Source: Bradyrhizobium sp. Ash2021
GTDB taxonomy: Bacteria > Pseudomonadota > Alphaproteobacteria > Rhizobiales > Xanthobacteraceae
Assembly (NCBI RefSeq): GCF_031202265.1
Contig: NZ_CP100604.1
Coordinates: 2,772,501-2,836,500, forward strand
DNA: 64,000 nt
Direction: 5' to 3'
How positions within the stretch are numbered: position 1 is the first letter of the stretch; each line of letters begins with the position of its first letter. Both the position numbers and the translations under genes were made by a program. Below the pieces are notes generated by a model. The model was not told the origin of the DNA. It was given only the letters and a program-made list of their open reading frames with translations, and searched no databases. Shown piece by piece: positions 61,969 to 64,000 of the stretch.

Positions 61969-62886
61969 ATGGCCGATAACGACGACATCCCGTTCAACCG
62001 CGACTTCCCGCTCAAGCCCGGTGTGGCCGAGGAAGCCCGTCCCGGCGTGCGCCGCGTTCTCTGCAACAATCCGAGCCCGTTCACCTTCACCGGCACGGTC
62101 AGCTACATCGTGGGCAAGGGCAATGTCGCGATCATCGATCCCGGTCCGGACGACGAGGCGCATGCCAAGGCTTTGCTCGATGCCGTCCGCGGCGAGACCG
62201 TGACGCATATTCTGGTCACCCATACCCATCGCGATCACTCGCCGAACACCACCAGGATCAAAGCCGCGACCGGCGCCACCGTCTATGCCGAAGGTCCGCA
62301 TCGCGCCTCGCGGCCGCGCTTCGAGAGCGAGAAGCACAATCCGGAATCCGGCGCCGACCGCGCCTTCAAACCGGATGTCGAGGTGAAGAACGGCGACGTG
62401 ATCGAGGGATCGGGCTTTGCGCTCGAAGCGGTGGCTACTCCCGGCCACACCGCCAATCACCTGGCGTTCGCCTGGCCGGAGCGAAAAATCAGTTTCGTCG
62501 GCGACCACGTGATGGGCTGGTCGACCTCGATCGTGGCGCCGCCGGACGGTTCGATGATCGACTACATGGCGTCGCTGGCAACGCTGGAGAGCCGGCCGGA
62601 AGATTTGTATTTCTCGGGCCACGGGCCGGAAATTCAGCAGGGCCCGCGCTTCGTCCGGTTTCTGACCCGGCACCGCAGGGCGCGCGAAGCCTCGATCCTG
62701 CATCGCCTCGCCAAGGGCGAAACCGACATTCCGACCATGGTGCGCGCGATCTACATCGGCCTCGACCCGCGGCTGTCGGGCGCCGCCGGCTATTCCGTGC
62801 TGGCGCATCTGGAAGACCTGGTCGCGCGCGGCATCGTGGCAACCGATGGCGATCCCGTGATCGGCGGGAACTATCGGATGGCTTGA
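61969..62886 (+). CDS. MBL-fold metallo-hydrolase (LACTB2-like)
   Basis: Protein of 305 residues: VTHTHRDHSPNT zinc motif (HxHxDH), TPGHTANHLAF, FVGDHVMGW, and a C-terminal helical, winged-helix-like tail (YSVLAHLEDLVARGIVATDG) typical of LACTB2-type hydrolases. Broad hydrolase; the natural substrate is unknown. The start at 61969 lies just after the repeat. Confidence 0.88.
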   Translation: MADNDDIPFNRDFPLKPGVAEEARPGVRRVLCNNPSPFTFTGTVSYIVGKGNVAIIDPGPDDEAHAKALLDAVRGETVTHILVTHTHRDHSPNTTRIKAATGATVYAEGPHRASRPRFESEKHNPESGADRAFKPDVEVKNGDVIEGSGFALEAVATPGHTANHLAFAWPERKISFVGDHVMGWSTSIVAPPDGSMIDYMASLATLESRPEDLYFSGHGPEIQQGPRFVRFLTRHRRAREASILHRLAKGETDIPTMVRAIYIGLDPRLSGAAGYSVLAHLEDLVARGIVATDGDPVIGGNYRMA

Positions 62887-62891
62887 TCGGA

Positions 62892-62990
62892 GTCATTCCG
62901 GGGCGTGCGAAGCACGAACCCGGAATCTCGAGATTCCCCGATGCGCAATTGCGCATCTGAGGTTCGCGCTAATGCGCGCCCCGGAATGAC
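62892..62990. repeat. Second copy of the GTCATTCCGGGGCG palindromic repeat
   Basis: It shares both ends (GTCATTCCGGGGCG and CGCCCCGGAATGAC, allowing one shift) and the centre GAATCTCGAGATTC with 60427-60506. The interior is longer and diverged. It separates the MBL gene from the convergent DUF1499 gene. Confidence 0.8.
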
Positions 62991-63003
62991 GCGCTTTCGC
63001 GCG

Positions 63004-63855
63004 TCACTTCTTCACCGTCTTCGGCAGCGTCTTCGCCGGCGCCTGCGGCTTCTTCGGCACCACCGGCTTGGCGTTGTCGACGGCGTTGTTGATGTCATCG
63101 ATCAGTTTGGTGACCCGCGCGGCGTTGCTGCCGAGATCGCTGTCGAAATAGCGTGACGCCGAGCGGATATCGACCCGCGAATCCTCGCCGTCGGGGGTGA
63201 CGCGAATCGAGACGTCCTCGCGGAATCCCATGATCGGCGTCCGCGCCACCGCCTCGATGCGGCCGATGCGGCGCGGCAGCTGCGGCGGCCGCTCGTCGAT
63301 CACAAGCCATTTGCGTTTGGTGACCAGTTGCAGCGCGACCTCATAGGCCCGCTGCACCGGCACTTCGAGTTCCACGGTCTCGATATCGGGATAGGCTTGC
63401 CGCTGCTGCTCGGCCGAATAGAGTCCGGTATAAACCGCGGAATTGGCGCCTTCGCCGCTGCGCAGCCGCGCCAGCGCCTCGAACCGCGGCGGATCGATCG
63501 GATCGGTGGTGATGTCGTGGATCGGCGGCAGCCTGCGATATTGCAGGCCGAGATAGGCCGGGTAGGCGAGGATGACGGCGTCGATCAGGAGCGCCAGCAG
63601 GATCCGGCTCATTCCGCGCGAGCCGTTCTGCCAGATCGCGGCAAAGGCGGCCAGCCCGACCAGGATGGAGAGCCCGGCGCAGGCTAGCGCGCCGAAGAAC
63701 GTCGCCAGCGCCGGCTTCATCTCGAGGAAGCCGAAGCGGACGATGATGATCGAGACCACGACCGCCACCAGCGAGAAGATCGCGAGGTTGCGCGCCCATG
63801 TGGCGAGGCTGGACACGGGCTCCGACTGGTAGGGAGCGGAAAACCTGCGGGCCAT
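63004..63855 (-). CDS. DUF1499 membrane protein
   Basis: Protein of 283 residues with about three hydrophobic helices in the first 110 residues, followed by a cytoplasmic or periplasmic DUF1499 domain (IHDITTDPIDPPRFEAL, FREDVSIRVTPDGEDSRVDIRSASRYFDSDLGSNAARV). The family's function is unknown. The C-terminus is Pro/Lys-rich. Confidence 0.88.
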   Translation of the reverse strand: MARRFSAPYQSEPVSSLATWARNLAIFSLVAVVVSIIIVRFGFLEMKPALATFFGALACAGLSILVGLAAFAAIWQNGSRGMSRILLALLIDAVILAYPAYLGLQYRRLPPIHDITTDPIDPPRFEALARLRSGEGANSAVYTGLYSAEQQRQAYPDIETVELEVPVQRAYEVALQLVTKRKWLVIDERPPQLPRRIGRIEAVARTPIMGFREDVSIRVTPDGEDSRVDIRSASRYFDSDLGSNAARVTKLIDDINNAVDNAKPVVPKKPQAPAKTLPKTVKK

Positions 63856-64000
63856 CGGTCAAATAACTGCTGGTTGGAACCTGGCCGGGGCCAAAAAAGC
63901 CGGGCTGCTGGCCCGTGTGAGACCACGGACTAACGGCGATTTCAAGGGTGTTTGGGGTGGTGCTTTTGCCCTAGATGTGGAGCCTCAACAGGTTGTCCTC

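Noticed and set aside
1..64000. CRISPR arrays, tRNA or rRNA genes, integrases or transposases
   Set aside because: No regularly spaced repeats, no cloverleaf or rRNA sequence recognised, and no recombinase motif in any frame. The island therefore lacks visible mobility genes.

Overview
The window looks like a chromosomal segment of a Bradyrhizobium-type alphaproteobacterium (Bradyrhizobiaceae). The evidence is high GC, dense short operons, a DUF2336 protein, a fused indolepyruvate:ferredoxin oxidoreductase of about 1,160 residues, a ribB with a decayed ribA-like half, many small exported proteins, and several dispersed palindromic repeats of a kind I recall from that group. No rRNA, tRNA, CRISPR array, transposase or phage gene was recognised. 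The species assignment is inference.

Region 1 (about 0.3-21.7 kb) is an accessory-looking detoxification or catabolic island. It holds two PRISE-type SDR reductases, three classical SDRs, an old-yellow-enzyme ene-reductase, two GSTs, two near-identical AhpD-like CxxC proteins flanking a DUF417/RclC-like membrane protein, a peroxiredoxin, a 2,4'-dihydroxyacetophenone-dioxygenase-like cupin, a D-2-hydroxyacid dehydrogenase, three alpha/beta hydrolases (one haloalkane-dehalogenase-like), a beta-propeller protein, SnoaL-like and DUF427 proteins, two LysR regulators and an MFS transporter. Many genes overlap by 4 bp (ATGA or GTGA). Five copies of an ATTCC-N5-GGAAT box (a LysR-type T-N11-A site) lie in the first 11 kb. 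Four sit about 92-112 bp upstream of a forward start. The fifth lies just upstream of a LysR gene and at the same distance from a divergent 77-residue membrane-protein gene. I read this as a LysR regulon for enone, electrophile or halogen-linked chemistry. The substrate is unknown.

Region 2 (21.7-36.5 kb) is mixed. It has a 0.9 kb non-coding repeat stretch, a DUF2336 protein, an MBL hydrolase next to an alpha/beta hydrolase that has lost its nucleophile serine, a ketopantoate-reductase-like protein, an orphan GspN-like protein, an exported phosphodiesterase/phosphatase-like protein, a polytopic membrane protein, a Bcr/CflA-type MFS pump, MsrA and a flavin-binding PPOX-family protein.

Region 3 (36.5-47.8 kb) has a TetR-RND efflux locus (adaptor and pump, no outer-membrane factor), then a three-gene reverse operon (hotdog-like protein, CxxC-less CMD protein, SDR) divergent from the indolepyruvate:ferredoxin oxidoreductase.

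Region 4 (47.8-64 kb) is metabolic: small exported proteins, a Tat-exported PhoD-type phosphatase, an aldo/keto reductase, a thiolase, a Tat-exported amidohydrolase, an enolase-superfamily enzyme divergent from a TetR regulator, an aminotransferase-EamA exporter pair, a DUF3124 protein, RibB, a glutaryl-CoA-dehydrogenase-like enzyme, an MBL hydrolase and a DUF1499 protein. Palindromic repeats occupy several intergenic gaps. The last 145 bases show nothing I can call.
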